Of a stretch of 64,000 nt of DNA, positions 33,568 to 43,000 are shown one piece after another. The notes under the pieces are model-generated. The model made no database searches and was not told where the DNA came from. It saw only the letters and a program-made list of their open reading frames with translations. Each line of letters starts with the position of its first letter. Within the stretch, counting starts at the first letter, position 1. The stretch is from Palsa-513 sp050010595 (GTDB lineage Bacteria; Actinomycetota; Thermoleophilia; Solirubrobacterales; Solirubrobacteraceae). The stretch spans positions 67,737 through 131,736 of the forward strand of contig JBEKKS010000006.1 in assembly GCA_050010595.1 (NCBI GenBank), written 5' to 3'. Both the position numbers and the translations under genes were made by a program.

Positions 33568-34950
33568 CTACTCGCGCCTCGCCGCGGCGAGCATCTCCTC
33601 GACCCGCGTCAGCTTGACCCGCGGGCGCCCGCTCGCCTCGCCGAGCGCGCGCTCGTGGCGGTCGATCCGCTCCCAGCCGGCGTAGTCGATCGCACCCGTG
33701 GCGTGCTCGTGGATGTAGGCGGCGAGCGCCGCATCGCTGATCGGCTCTGGCGCCAGCAGGCGCCCGCCGCCGAGGTCCTCCAGCAGCCGCTCGATCGTGT
33801 CTGCGGCGTCCTTCTTGTTGGTGCCGATCACGCCGCTCGGGCCTCGCTTCGCCCAGCCGACGACGTATTCGCCACGGCGCACGCCGGATTCGTCGATCAC
33901 TCGTCCACCCGCGTTTGCGATCACCGATCGCTCCTCGTCGAACGGGACACCTGCCAGCGGCGTGCCGCGGTAGCCGATCGCGCGGAACACGGCGTGCGCG
34001 GGGATCGTGATCCGCTCGTCGGTCGCGCGGGCGCGCAAGCTGCCGTCTTGCGCCACGACGAGCTCATTGCGCGCGAGTGTGATCGCGCTGACGGAGCCGT
34101 CCTCACCTTCGATCGCGATCGGGGAGAGCAGGAAGCGCAGCGTGACGCGCCGCGGCTTCCCTTCTAAGGCTCGCTGCGCGTACTCCCGCAGAATCTCGGC
34201 GTTGCGTCGCGCGGTGCCGTCGGCGCCAGGATCGAGCATGCCGTTGCAGAGGGCCAGATCCTCGGCGTGGACCTCGACATCGGCGTCGCTGAGCTCCGCG
34301 AGCTCGAGCAGCTCTGGGTTCGTGAATGCGGCCTGCTCTGGTCCGCGTCGCGCAACCACGAGCACCTCGCTGACCTTGCTGGCTGCGAGCACCTCGAGCG
34401 CGTGGTCGGCCACGTCGGTGCAGGCCAGCTCGCGCTGGGTGAGCATCAGCATGCGCGCCACGTCGAGCGCAACGTTGCCTGCCCCGACTACGACGACTCG
34501 CTCGCCGCCGAGGTCGAAGCTGCTGTCGCTGTAGTCGGGATGGCCGTTGTACCAGCCGACGAAATCGGTCGCGGCGTAGCTGCGCGCGAGCTCCTCGCCA
34601 GGAATGCCGAGTGCGCGGTCGACGGGCGTGCCGACTGCGTAGATGATCGCGTTGTAGTGCATCCGCAGATCCTCGATCGTCAGCTCGCGCCCGAACTCGA
34701 CGTTGCCGAACCAGCGCAGCCGGTCGTGTGCCGCGGTCTTTTCGTAGACGCGCGTGACCGACTTGATCTTCGGGTGGTCAGGCGCGACGCCGGCGCGAAC
34801 GAGCCCCCACGGAGTCGGCAACCGCTCGAACAGGTCGACGTGCAGCTTCGCCGCGCTGTGGCGCAGAAGGTGCCCGGCCGCATAGCTCCCGGCCGGACCG
34901 GACCCGATGATGGCGACGCGAAGCTTCGCGTCGCCGCCCGCCTGACTCAT
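33568..34950 (-). CDS. fprA: Ferredoxin/flavodoxin--NADP+ reductase, FprA (adrenodoxin reductase) type
   Basis: 460 residues. FAD fold VAIIGSGPAGSYAAGHLLR, then FGNVEFGRELTIEDL, the NADP fold VVVVGAGNVALDVARML, FRAIGYRGTPLAGVPFD and VGWAKRGPSGVIGTNK. It supplies low-potential electrons to ferredoxins. The start overlaps the hemQ stop (ATGA) and the stop adjoins the glycosylase gene, so hemQ-fprA-glycosylase reads as one unit. Confidence 0.9.
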   Translation of the reverse strand: MSQAGGDAKLRVAIIGSGPAGSYAAGHLLRHSAAKLHVDLFERLPTPWGLVRAGVAPDHPKIKSVTRVYEKTAAHDRLRWFGNVEFGRELTIEDLRMHYNAIIYAVGTPVDRALGIPGEELARSYAATDFVGWYNGHPDYSDSSFDLGGERVVVVGAGNVALDVARMLMLTQRELACTDVADHALEVLAASKVSEVLVVARRGPEQAAFTNPELLELAELSDADVEVHAEDLALCNGMLDPGADGTARRNAEILREYAQRALEGKPRRVTLRFLLSPIAIEGEDGSVSAITLARNELVVAQDGSLRARATDERITIPAHAVFRAIGYRGTPLAGVPFDEERSVIANAGGRVIDESGVRRGEYVVGWAKRGPSGVIGTNKKDAADTIERLLEDLGGGRLLAPEPISDAALAAYIHEHATGAIDYAGWERIDRHERALGEASGRPRVKLTRVEEMLAAARRE

Positions 34951-35645
34951 ACGCCGCTCAGGGTCTCCGCGACGACAGCTTCGCCGTCGAGTGCTGCCAG
35001 CGCACGCGGCACCGACATGGCCACGCAGGTGAAGGTCGGCGTATCGCGCTTTGTGTAGATCGAGGACTCTGTCGTGCGAAGTCGCTGCACGAGGTCGAGG
35101 AAGTCACCTGGGTCATCGGTCTCGAACGCGACGACGAACTCCTGGTCGTCGAGGCCGAAGGAGTAGGAGGTGTTGAGGTCGATGTTCGGGTACTCGCGCC
35201 CGATGCGGATGTGCTCCTGCATGATCCGGTAGCGCTCCTCCGCCGAGAGCAGGTACCAGTCGCGCGTCTTCACGAACGGGTAGACGAAGAGGTACTTGGA
35301 GTGGCCCGGGCGCACCTCGAGGCGCGACTCATCCGAGTACTCGGATGGTTTGGTCATCGCGAGGTACGAGTAGGGAATGCGCGCCCACTTCAGTAGGCCG
35401 GTCTGGGCGAGCAGGACATGGAACTCGTGAATTCGTTCGAGGTTGCGCGCCTGCGCCAACAGCAACATGTCGGTGTCGCCGCGCGTGCCGACCGTCGAGA
35501 AGGCGCGGAGCAGATGGTCGGTCGCGAAGTCCTCGCACGCGGCGATCAGCTCCTGCTTGTGCGCGGTACGCAGTTCCGCGTCGAGGCGCCGCCATTGCGG
35601 GTCGAGCTTGAGGAACGTGTACTTGACGAAGTGACGTTCAGGCAT
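34947..35645 (-). CDS. hemQ: Coproheme decarboxylase (HemQ, chlorite dismutase-like)
   Basis: Last step of the coproporphyrin-dependent heme pathway. 232 residues from ATG 35645 with FVKYTFLKLDPQWR, VYPFVKTRDWYLL (catalytic Tyr candidate Tyr122) and MQEHIRIGREYPNI (proximal heme ligand candidate His145). The absence of the distal arginine of true chlorite dismutases cannot be judged without alignment, but the short actinobacterial form fits HemQ. Other heme genes are not in the window. Confidence 0.85.
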   Translation of the reverse strand: MPERHFVKYTFLKLDPQWRRLDAELRTAHKQELIAACEDFATDHLLRAFSTVGTRGDTDMLLLAQARNLERIHEFHVLLAQTGLLKWARIPYSYLAMTKPSEYSDESRLEVRPGHSKYLFVYPFVKTRDWYLLSAEERYRIMQEHIRIGREYPNIDLNTSYSFGLDDQEFVVAFETDDPGDFLDLVQRLRTTESSIYTKRDTPTFTCVAMSVPRALAALDGEAVVAETLSGV

Positions 35646-35676
35646 AGATACGTTCCGCCGGCGCGGTCCGGATTCC

Positions 35677-35682
35677 AGTATA
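35677..35682 (-). promoter_or_regulatory. Candidate -10 element of hemQ
   Basis: On the minus strand TATACT occurs 31 bases before the hemQ ATG, within the 191-base divergent gap between hemQ and the glycosyltransferase gene. No strong -35 is evident. The rest of the gap shows nothing else recognisable. Confidence 0.35.
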
Positions 35683-35836
35683 CGGCGCATCTTTGGCCGC
35701 TTCGGGCGGCGCGGGCGAACTGGGGCGGGCCGGATACGCGGCAGCGCCACGGACCCCGGCACCAATGGCGATCCGCCACCGGCGGCGCTCGCCAGACGGC
35801 GCGGGGGTCGCGGGGTCAACCATCTAGGATAGGTCG

Positions 35837-38158
35837 ATGCGCATAGCGCTGGTCTCGCCCTACTCGTGGACTTACCCGGGCGGGGTGACACGCCACATCG
35901 AGTCGCTCGCCGCCCACCTGAGCGACGCTGGTCACGAGGCGCGGATCCTCACGCCGTTCGATCCTGTTGATCGCCGCGCGGTCCGCTCTCACCGTGGGGC
36001 ACGCCCGCAGTCCCGCGAGCTGGTGGCGGAATTGGTCTCGCTGGGGCGTACGGTCGGCTTTCCGGCCAACGGCGCGGTCTCTAACCTCGCGGTCTCGCCG
36101 AGCGCGATCTTCACTCTGCGGCGCGAGCTGCGCGACGGTGGCTACGACGTCGTTCACGTCCACGAGCCGATCGCGCCGATCGTCGGCTGGGACGTCCTGC
36201 ACGAGTCCCGGCTGCCGCTTGTCGGCACCTTTCATGCCTATTCGACGAACCGCCTGACGAACGGGATCGGCAACCTCGCGGGCGCGGGCCGCCGGCTGAA
36301 TCGCCTCGCCGTGAGGATTGCCGTCTCGCCGGCTGCAGCCTGGACAGGTGAGCGCTTCTTCGGCGGTCGTTACCGCGTGATCCCCAACGGAGTGGAGCTG
36401 CCAGCGCTGATTCCGCTACACGATCCGGTGCTGCCGAGCGGCGAGCGGCCGCTACGGCTCGTCTTCGTTGGACAGGCCGTCGAGCGGAAGGGCCTCCCGG
36501 TAGCGCTGCGCGCGTTCGAGGCGATGCGCGTACACGCGCCGGTCGAGATCGACCTGATCGGCGTCGAGCAGGGCGACATCGAGCCGCTCCTGCTTGATGC
36601 GTCGGGCGTGCGCGCCCACGGCAAGCTGAGCGATGTGCGCAAGCTGGCGCTGCTGCGCGACGCCGATCTGCTGCTCGCCCCGTCGCTTGGCGGCGAGAGC
36701 TTTGGCATGGTCTTGACGGAGGCGTTCGCCGCGGGGGTGCCCGTCGTGGCGTCCGATATCCCCGGGTATGCGGGCGTCGTGTCGGATGGCCTCGAGGGCG
36801 TGCTCGTCCCGCCCGGGGATCCGAGCGCGCTCGCGACGGCCGTGCTCGAGCTCGCCTACGAGCCCGAGCGCCGCCGCGCTATGTCGGCCGCGGCCGCCGC
36901 GGCCGCCGCGCGTTTTGCGTGGCCGCTCGTGGCGGCGCAGGTGATCGAGGCCTACGCGGATGCGATCGCGATGCCGGCTGCCGGCGGCGTCGCGGGACGT
37001 CTGGGCCTGCGCTCGCGCGACCCGCAGGCCCCGGCGCTCCCGCACGGGCGCCGGCTTCCAAGCCTCGAGCCTGCGCGGCGCGAGCCACGGGCTCGGATTC
37101 ATTCGCTCGGCCGCCGGGGCATTGTCGCGGCGGTAGCGCTCGCCGGTGTGCTGGCTGCCTTCTTTGCGGTACGCCAGATCGGGCCGGGGAAGATCGCCTC
37201 GAGCCTTGTCACTTCGCAGCCCTCCTGGGTGATCATCGGCCTCGTGCTGATGTGCTCGGCGATGGCAGCCCGCGGCGTCTCCTGGTTCGCGATCCTTCGC
37301 GCCGCGCTACCGGGCTCGCGCGTTCGGCGCGTCGACGCCATGCAGGGAACCTTCATCGGAGTGCTGATGAGCGCGACGCTACCGGCGCGTCTGGGCGAGC
37401 CGTCCCGCTCCCTGGTCGTTGCGCGGCGGATCGGCAGGCCGGTCGAGACCTTCCCGGTCGTGCTTGGCACGATCGTGTCGCAAACACTCCTCAATCTGCT
37501 CGCGCTCTCGATCCTGGGAACGATCATGTTTACGAGCGCGAACATCTTCAACGGCCGTCACAGCGCCCTCCTTGCAGTTGCGATAGCCCCCGCCGCCCTG
37601 GTGGCCGCAGTGCTGATCGCGCCGCTCTTGTTCCGCCGCGGCTCCCAATCGGCGTCAGCGCGACGCGCAGCTCTTCTCGGTCGCGTGCACGCAACGCTCT
37701 TGCGGGTTCGCGCGGGGATGCGGGTCTTTCGCCAGCCGCGCCTCGCGCTGGAGGCAACGGCCGCGCAGCTGTCGGCGTGGGCCCTGCAGTGTGCCTCCTG
37801 CTACGTCCTCCTGCTCGCACTCGGTCTGGGGCGCGTTGGCATCGCCGGCGCCGCAGGGGTTCTCTTTGCTGTGAACGTGACCGCTGTGCTGCCGGCAGCT
37901 CCGTCGAACATCGGCGTGTTCCAGGCAGCTTGTGTAGCGGTCCTCAGCGGCGGCTTCCACGTATCTGCTGCCGACGCGATCGCCTACGGCATCATCCTTC
38001 AGGCTGTCGAGATTACGACAGCGGTTGTCATGGGCCTGCCGGCGCTGCTGCGCGAGGGAATGTCCTGGCGCGACATCCGGATTCGCACGCTTCACGCGGC
38101 GCCGGTGCACATCTCCCTGCCGGACTCGCATCCCGCCGCTGCCTCTGTCGAGCTCTAG
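35837..38158 (+). CDS. GT4 glycosyltransferase fused to a flippase-like (UPF0104/LPG synthase TM) domain
   Basis: 773 residues. The N-terminal ~380 form a GT-B glycosyltransferase of the PimA type: PYSWTYPGGVTRHIESLAAH, VHVHEPIAPIVGWD, NGVELPA, and the EX7E motif Glu287/Glu295 in GGESFGMVLTEA. After a basic linker, residues ~428-740 hold about eight hydrophobic segments with STLPARLGEP-like SATLPARLGEPSRS and PAAPSNIGVFQAA, typical of the UPF0104/lysylphosphatidylglycerol synthase membrane domain. It probably glycosylates a lipid and moves or anchors it at the membrane. Confidence 0.85.
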   Translation: MRIALVSPYSWTYPGGVTRHIESLAAHLSDAGHEARILTPFDPVDRRAVRSHRGARPQSRELVAELVSLGRTVGFPANGAVSNLAVSPSAIFTLRRELRDGGYDVVHVHEPIAPIVGWDVLHESRLPLVGTFHAYSTNRLTNGIGNLAGAGRRLNRLAVRIAVSPAAAWTGERFFGGRYRVIPNGVELPALIPLHDPVLPSGERPLRLVFVGQAVERKGLPVALRAFEAMRVHAPVEIDLIGVEQGDIEPLLLDASGVRAHGKLSDVRKLALLRDADLLLAPSLGGESFGMVLTEAFAAGVPVVASDIPGYAGVVSDGLEGVLVPPGDPSALATAVLELAYEPERRRAMSAAAAAAAARFAWPLVAAQVIEAYADAIAMPAAGGVAGRLGLRSRDPQAPALPHGRRLPSLEPARREPRARIHSLGRRGIVAAVALAGVLAAFFAVRQIGPGKIASSLVTSQPSWVIIGLVLMCSAMAARGVSWFAILRAALPGSRVRRVDAMQGTFIGVLMSATLPARLGEPSRSLVVARRIGRPVETFPVVLGTIVSQTLLNLLALSILGTIMFTSANIFNGRHSALLAVAIAPAALVAAVLIAPLLFRRGSQSASARRAALLGRVHATLLRVRAGMRVFRQPRLALEATAAQLSAWALQCASCYVLLLALGLGRVGIAGAAGVLFAVNVTAVLPAAPSNIGVFQAACVAVLSGGFHVSAADAIAYGIILQAVEITTAVVMGLPALLREGMSWRDIRIRTLHAAPVHISLPDSHPAAASVEL

Positions 38159-38177
38159 CGGCTGTCTGGGTAGCCGC
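38158..38177. terminator. Hairpin between convergent genes
   Basis: gcggct and agccgc form a 6-bp stem that exactly fills the gap between the convergent stops of the fusion gene and the histidine kinase. There is no T-tract. Confidence 0.4.
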
Positions 38178-39698
38178 TTAGCGCGCCGCCGGCTCGGGCT
38201 CGCTGACCTCACTCTCCGAACGCCGCAGCCGCAGACGGAACGTCGCCCCGGGGCTCTCGTCGGTCAACTCCAGCACCCCGCCCATGCGTCTCGCGAGCTC
38301 GGAGCCGATTGCGAGGCCAAGACCGAAGCCACTCTCCTCGCCGCTGTAGCGGCCGCGCTGGAAGCGCTCGAAGATCAGCTCGCGCTCGTCGGTGGGGACG
38401 CCGGGTCCCTTGTCCTTGACCTCGATCGCGGGGCCTTCGGGCGTTGCCGCGACGACGATCGACACCGTCGTTCCCGGCGGGGCGAAGCGCAGGGCATTGT
38501 CGAGCAGGATGCGCACGACGCGCGCCACGCTGCCCGGATCGGCGTCGGCCCAGGACGGTCCGCGGAGGTGCTCGAGCTCGATCGCGACATCGCCCTCACG
38601 CGCGCTCTGCTCGAACTCCGCGGCCACCGCGCGGGCCGTCTCCTCGAGCTCGACAGGCTCGTTTCGCAGTGGCAGCTGAGCGTCGATCCGGCTGAGGTCG
38701 AGGAGGTCCTTCGCGAGCGAGCTCAGCCGCCTCGCCTGCCGCCGCGCCGACGCCACGCGCCGGCGGGCATCGGGCAGGTCGATCGTGCCCTCAGCCAGAT
38801 CATCTTCGAGCAACTCGAGTGCGCCCTCCATCGTCGCGAGCGGCGTTCGCAGCTCGTGCGAGGCGGTGGACACGAACACGCGTCGTGCCTCCTCCTGGCG
38901 TCGCAGCCGATCGCTCATCATCGCGAGCCCGCGCGCGACTTCACCGATTTCGTCGGGTACGTCGTCGCGCGGCACCGGCGGATCGGTTGGGTCGCGCTCG
39001 AGCATCGAGCGGCTGCTGTCGCGCAGTAGCCGTAGGCGTCTGACGAGTCGGGAGGAAAGCGCGAAGCCGAGCAGGATCGCGAGCAGCAGACTGACGAGCG
39101 CTGCCGTCAGGAACGCGGTTCGCACGACGCTGCCGGCGACCGTTACGGCCGTAACACGCTGGATCATCTCGAGGACGAAGCGACGCCCGGACGGGTTGCC
39201 CCCGTACGGACGCCCGCCGTACCCGATCGTGACTACGAGCACGTCGCTGCGCAGCGTGTGCGGCGTCTTGCCGGCGCGGGGATCGAACGCCGTGCGTACG
39301 ACCTGTGGCGGCACCTTGTCCTGCGGCTCGGTGTCGAGCTTGTCGGTGTCGTCGATCTGCCTGAGGTCGTCGTCCCAGACGACATACGTGGCGCTGTTGC
39401 TGCGGACGAAATTCTCGAGCACGTCGTCGAGCCTGTCCTCGAGTGGCTCGCCCTTGCGGTTGACGGGCAGGTTTGCGAGCTGGGCGGCGTCCACGGTCAC
39501 CGTTCCCTCGCCGATTCGCGCGCTGTCGCTCTCCAGCTTCGACTCGAGCGGGGCGAGCAGGGCGAGCGCAGCGGCGGCGAGCGTTACGAGCGCGGTCGTC
39601 AGCAGCGCGGTGAACATCCGCGCACGCATGCCGTACCAGAGCTGGCCGAGCAGCCGCCGCCGCATCGGCGCGGACGCGCTGTCAGGGGTGCTGCGCAT
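38178..39698 (-). CDS. Membrane sensor histidine kinase (HAMP-HisKA-HATPase)
   Basis: 506 residues from ATG 39698. Two membrane spans (about 30-50 and 205-235) flank an extracytoplasmic sensor domain. They are followed by a HAMP linker (SSRLVRRLRLLRDSSRSM), HisKA with His281 in FVSTASHELRTPL, the N-box LLDNALRFAPPG, and the G-boxes DKGPGVP and GFGLGLAI. No response regulator adjoins it, so it is an orphan within this window. A longer upstream frame shows no conserved features. Confidence 0.9.
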   Translation of the reverse strand: MRSTPDSASAPMRRRLLGQLWYGMRARMFTALLTTALVTLAAAALALLAPLESKLESDSARIGEGTVTVDAAQLANLPVNRKGEPLEDRLDDVLENFVRSNSATYVVWDDDLRQIDDTDKLDTEPQDKVPPQVVRTAFDPRAGKTPHTLRSDVLVVTIGYGGRPYGGNPSGRRFVLEMIQRVTAVTVAGSVVRTAFLTAALVSLLLAILLGFALSSRLVRRLRLLRDSSRSMLERDPTDPPVPRDDVPDEIGEVARGLAMMSDRLRRQEEARRVFVSTASHELRTPLATMEGALELLEDDLAEGTIDLPDARRRVASARRQARRLSSLAKDLLDLSRIDAQLPLRNEPVELEETARAVAAEFEQSAREGDVAIELEHLRGPSWADADPGSVARVVRILLDNALRFAPPGTTVSIVVAATPEGPAIEVKDKGPGVPTDERELIFERFQRGRYSGEESGFGLGLAIGSELARRMGGVLELTDESPGATFRLRLRRSESEVSEPEPAAR

Positions 39699-39773
39699 GC
39701 GCGTGACGGTAGCGCGGGGCGGCGTCGCTCGCCGCCAGGCAGGTTGCGCCGCCGCGGCCGCGAAGATCTGCGC

Positions 39774-40019
39774 GTGACCGCCTGGGTTTATGTCCTGCGC
39801 TGCGCTGACGGCTCGCTCTATACAGGCTGGACGACCGATGTCGAGCGGCGCGTGGCCGCGCACGCGAGCGGGCGTGGCGCACGCTACACGCGCTCGCGCC
39901 TGCCGATCGAGCTCGTCGCGACGCTGCCGATGGCGGACTCGCATGAGGCGCGACGCGAGGAGGCGCGGATCAAGCGGCTATCGCGATCCGCGAAGTTGGC
40001 GCTGGTCGCTGGCTCTTGA
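39774..40019 (+). CDS. GIY-YIG nuclease-domain protein (UPF0213/YhbQ-like)
   Basis: 81 residues from GTG 39774. The motif pair VYVLRC...LYTGWT is the GIY-YIG signature variant of the small YhbQ-type proteins, with conserved Arg in ERRVAAHASG and a C-terminal basic helix. Predicted nuclease fold; the cellular role of the family is poorly known. It is followed by the convergent metH. Confidence 0.87.
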   Translation: MTAWVYVLRCADGSLYTGWTTDVERRVAAHASGRGARYTRSRLPIELVATLPMADSHEARREEARIKRLSRSAKLALVAGS

Positions 40020-40043
40020 GCGACGTGCCGTGGTGCGCGGGTG

Positions 40044-43000
40044 TCATTCCGCGACCAGTTCCACGAGCTCGGGGTCCTCGCTCGCCAGCTCGGCACCGGC
40101 GGCCCCGCGTGTCGGGTCGCGCGGCGAGCCGGCGATCACCTCGTCGGGAGGCGGAGCGCCCTTGGGCAGGAAGCCGGATTTCATGCCGAAGTAGACCGCC
40201 TGCGGGTGATGGGCGATGATCGCGACCGTCGACTGCTCCGGCTCGAGTGCATAGCCGCTCGAGAGGCGCAGTCCGATCTGACCGGCATCGAGCAGGCGGA
40301 AGACCTTCTCGTGTTCTGACTGGTCGGGACACGCCGGGTAGCCCCACGAGTAGCGCCGACCCTGTCTCGCGCCGATCCCGAGATCTGCACGCGCGCGCGC
40401 GTGCAGCCATTCTGCAAGACCCTCGGCGGTCTGAACGCCGAGTCCGTGGGTGAACAGCTGCTCGGCAAACTCGCCTTCGCGTTCGAGTTGGGCGATCAGC
40501 TCGCTGACCTGGTCGCCCACGGTGACCGCCTGTAGCGCGACGACATCGAGCTCGCCAGTTACGCGCGGGCGGAAGAAGTCGGCGAGGCAGATCCTGTCGT
40601 GACGCGGCTGGCGTGGGAAGCGCAGGCGCTCGAGTGCCCGCTCGGGATCGTGCGGATCGAGCACGACGATCTCGTTGCCCTCCGCGTAGCAGGGGAAGTA
40701 TCCGACGAGCGCGCGCGGCTGCAGGTAGGTCTGCTCGCGCCACATCCGCTCAAGCCGCGGCTGGAAGTCGCCGGTTACGAGCTCGTGCCAGGCGTCTCCC
40801 TTGACGCCCTTACCGCCCCAATGGAGCTTGAAGAGCACGTGCGTGTCGAGGTGCGGGTAGACCTCGGCGAGATCGACCTGGACCTCGCGCGCGCCCCAGT
40901 GCGGTGGGTCTGGCACCGGCACGTCAACAGCTGCCGCGCAGCGCACGCTCGCATCGTCGGTTGGCAGCTCTTCGGTCGCCGCGGGACGCACGCGTAGCGA
41001 GTGTGCCGCTCGCCGTGTCTTCTCTACAAGCTCCTGGCGCGCCGGTGCGTCGGTCAGTGCGTCCATCCGCGCGAGCCCTTCGAAGGCATCCTTGCAGTAG
41101 AAGACGCCGGGCTCGTAGATCTCCTCCGAGTCGCCCCCCCTCGGGTAGAGGATGCGCAGGCCGAAGTCGCGGTTGATCGCGGCACCGCCGACCAGCACCG
41201 GGTAGGCGAGGCCGCGCTCGTGAAGCTCGGCGATACACGCCGGCATCTGCTTCGAGGTCGAGACGAGCAGCGCCGAGAGGCCAATCGCCGTGGCGTCATG
41301 CTCCTGCGCGGCGTCGAGGATGGCTGAGATCGGCACTTGCTTGCCGAGGTCGACAACGGTGTAGCCGTTGTTCGTGAGAATCGTGTTGACGAGCGACTTG
41401 CCGATGTCGTGCACGTCGCCGAAGACCGTTGCGAGGACCACCGTCCCCTTGCTGTAGCCCTCGATCCGATCGAGGTAGCGCTCGAGGCGCGCGACGGCGC
41501 GCTTCATGACCTCGGCTGACTGAAGCACGAATGGGAGGATCAGCTCGCCGGCACCGAACTTGTCGCCGACCTCCTTCATTGCTGGGAGCAGCACGTCGTT
41601 GAGCGTCGGGACCGCGCCGAGCTTCTCGACGGCGCGGTCGATCCAGTCCTCGACGCCTTCCTTGCGCCGGCGCAGGATGTGGAAATGAAGCGCCTCCTCG
41701 GGCTCCATTCCCGCCGTCGGATCATCGACCTCGACCGCGTCGCCTGGGCCAAGCGCCTCGAAGTGCTCGATGAACCGCTGCGTCGCGTCCTCGTGTCGGT
41801 TGAACACGAGGTCCTCGGCAAGCTCGCGTTCGGTCGCGTTGATCTCCGCGTAGGGCGTGATCTCCGCCGGGTTGACCATCGCCAGATCGAGTCCGGCTTC
41901 GACGGCGTGATGGAGGAAGACCGAGTTCAGCACTGCTCGCGCCCGCTTGCCGAAGCCAAACGAAACGTTCGAGACGCCGAGCGAGGTGTGAACGCCAGGT
42001 AGCTCGCGCTTGATCGCCCGGATCCCCTCTAGCGTCTCGACCGCGGAGCTCTTGAACTCGTCCTGGCCCGTTGCAAGCGTGAACGTCAACGCGTCGAAGA
42101 TCAGGAGCTCGGGGCTCAGCCCGTGCTCCTCGACTACATAGCCGTAGATTCGCCGCGCTACAGCGAGCTTGCGCTCGGCGGTCTTCGCCATCGACTCCTC
42201 GTCGATCGTCAGCGCGATCAGTCCCGCGCCATGCTCCAGGCATAGTGGAACGACGCTGTCGAGCTTGGCGCGTCCCGCCTCGAGGTTCACGGAGTTGACG
42301 ATCGCCCGGCCCGGTACCTGCTCGAGCGCAGCCCGCATCACGTCGGGCTCAGTCGTGTCTATTTGAAGTGGCGACGGGACCGCCAGTGACAGGCGCTTGA
42401 CGAGGATCCGCATCTGCTCCGCCTCGTCCTGGCGTTCGGTCAGCGCGACGCACACGTCGAGCACGTGCGCGCCGCCCTCGACCTGGGCCTCGCCGATCGC
42501 CACCAGTCCGTCGTAGTCGTCGGCGAGCAGCAGCTGCTTCGCCTTGCGCGAGCCCTGCGCGTTGACGCGCTCGCCGACGATCGTCGGCGACGGCAGCTGG
42601 GCGAGCGGCGTGGCGGCGATCATCGAGGAAAGCTGGGCGGCGCGCGGCACCGGACGCTGGGGGCTCGACCGCCGACCGACACGCTCGCTGAGCGCAGCGA
42701 TGTGCTCCGGGCGGGTGCCGCAGCAGCCGCCGACGATCCCGACGCCGTAGCGCTCGACGAACTCGCCGAGCAACTCGGCGAACGGCTCCGGCGTCATCGG
42801 GAAGACCGTCTCACCGTTCGGACCCTGGATCGGCAGTCCGGCGTTCGGTATGCACGCGACAGGCAGCGGCGAGAGCTCCCCGAGGAAGCGAATCGCGTCG
42901 CGCATGTCCTCCGGGCCTGTCGAGCAGTTGAGGCCGACGATGTCGGTGCCCAGTGCCTCGAGCGTCGCCAACGCGGACGAGATGTCGGTCCCGAGCAGCA

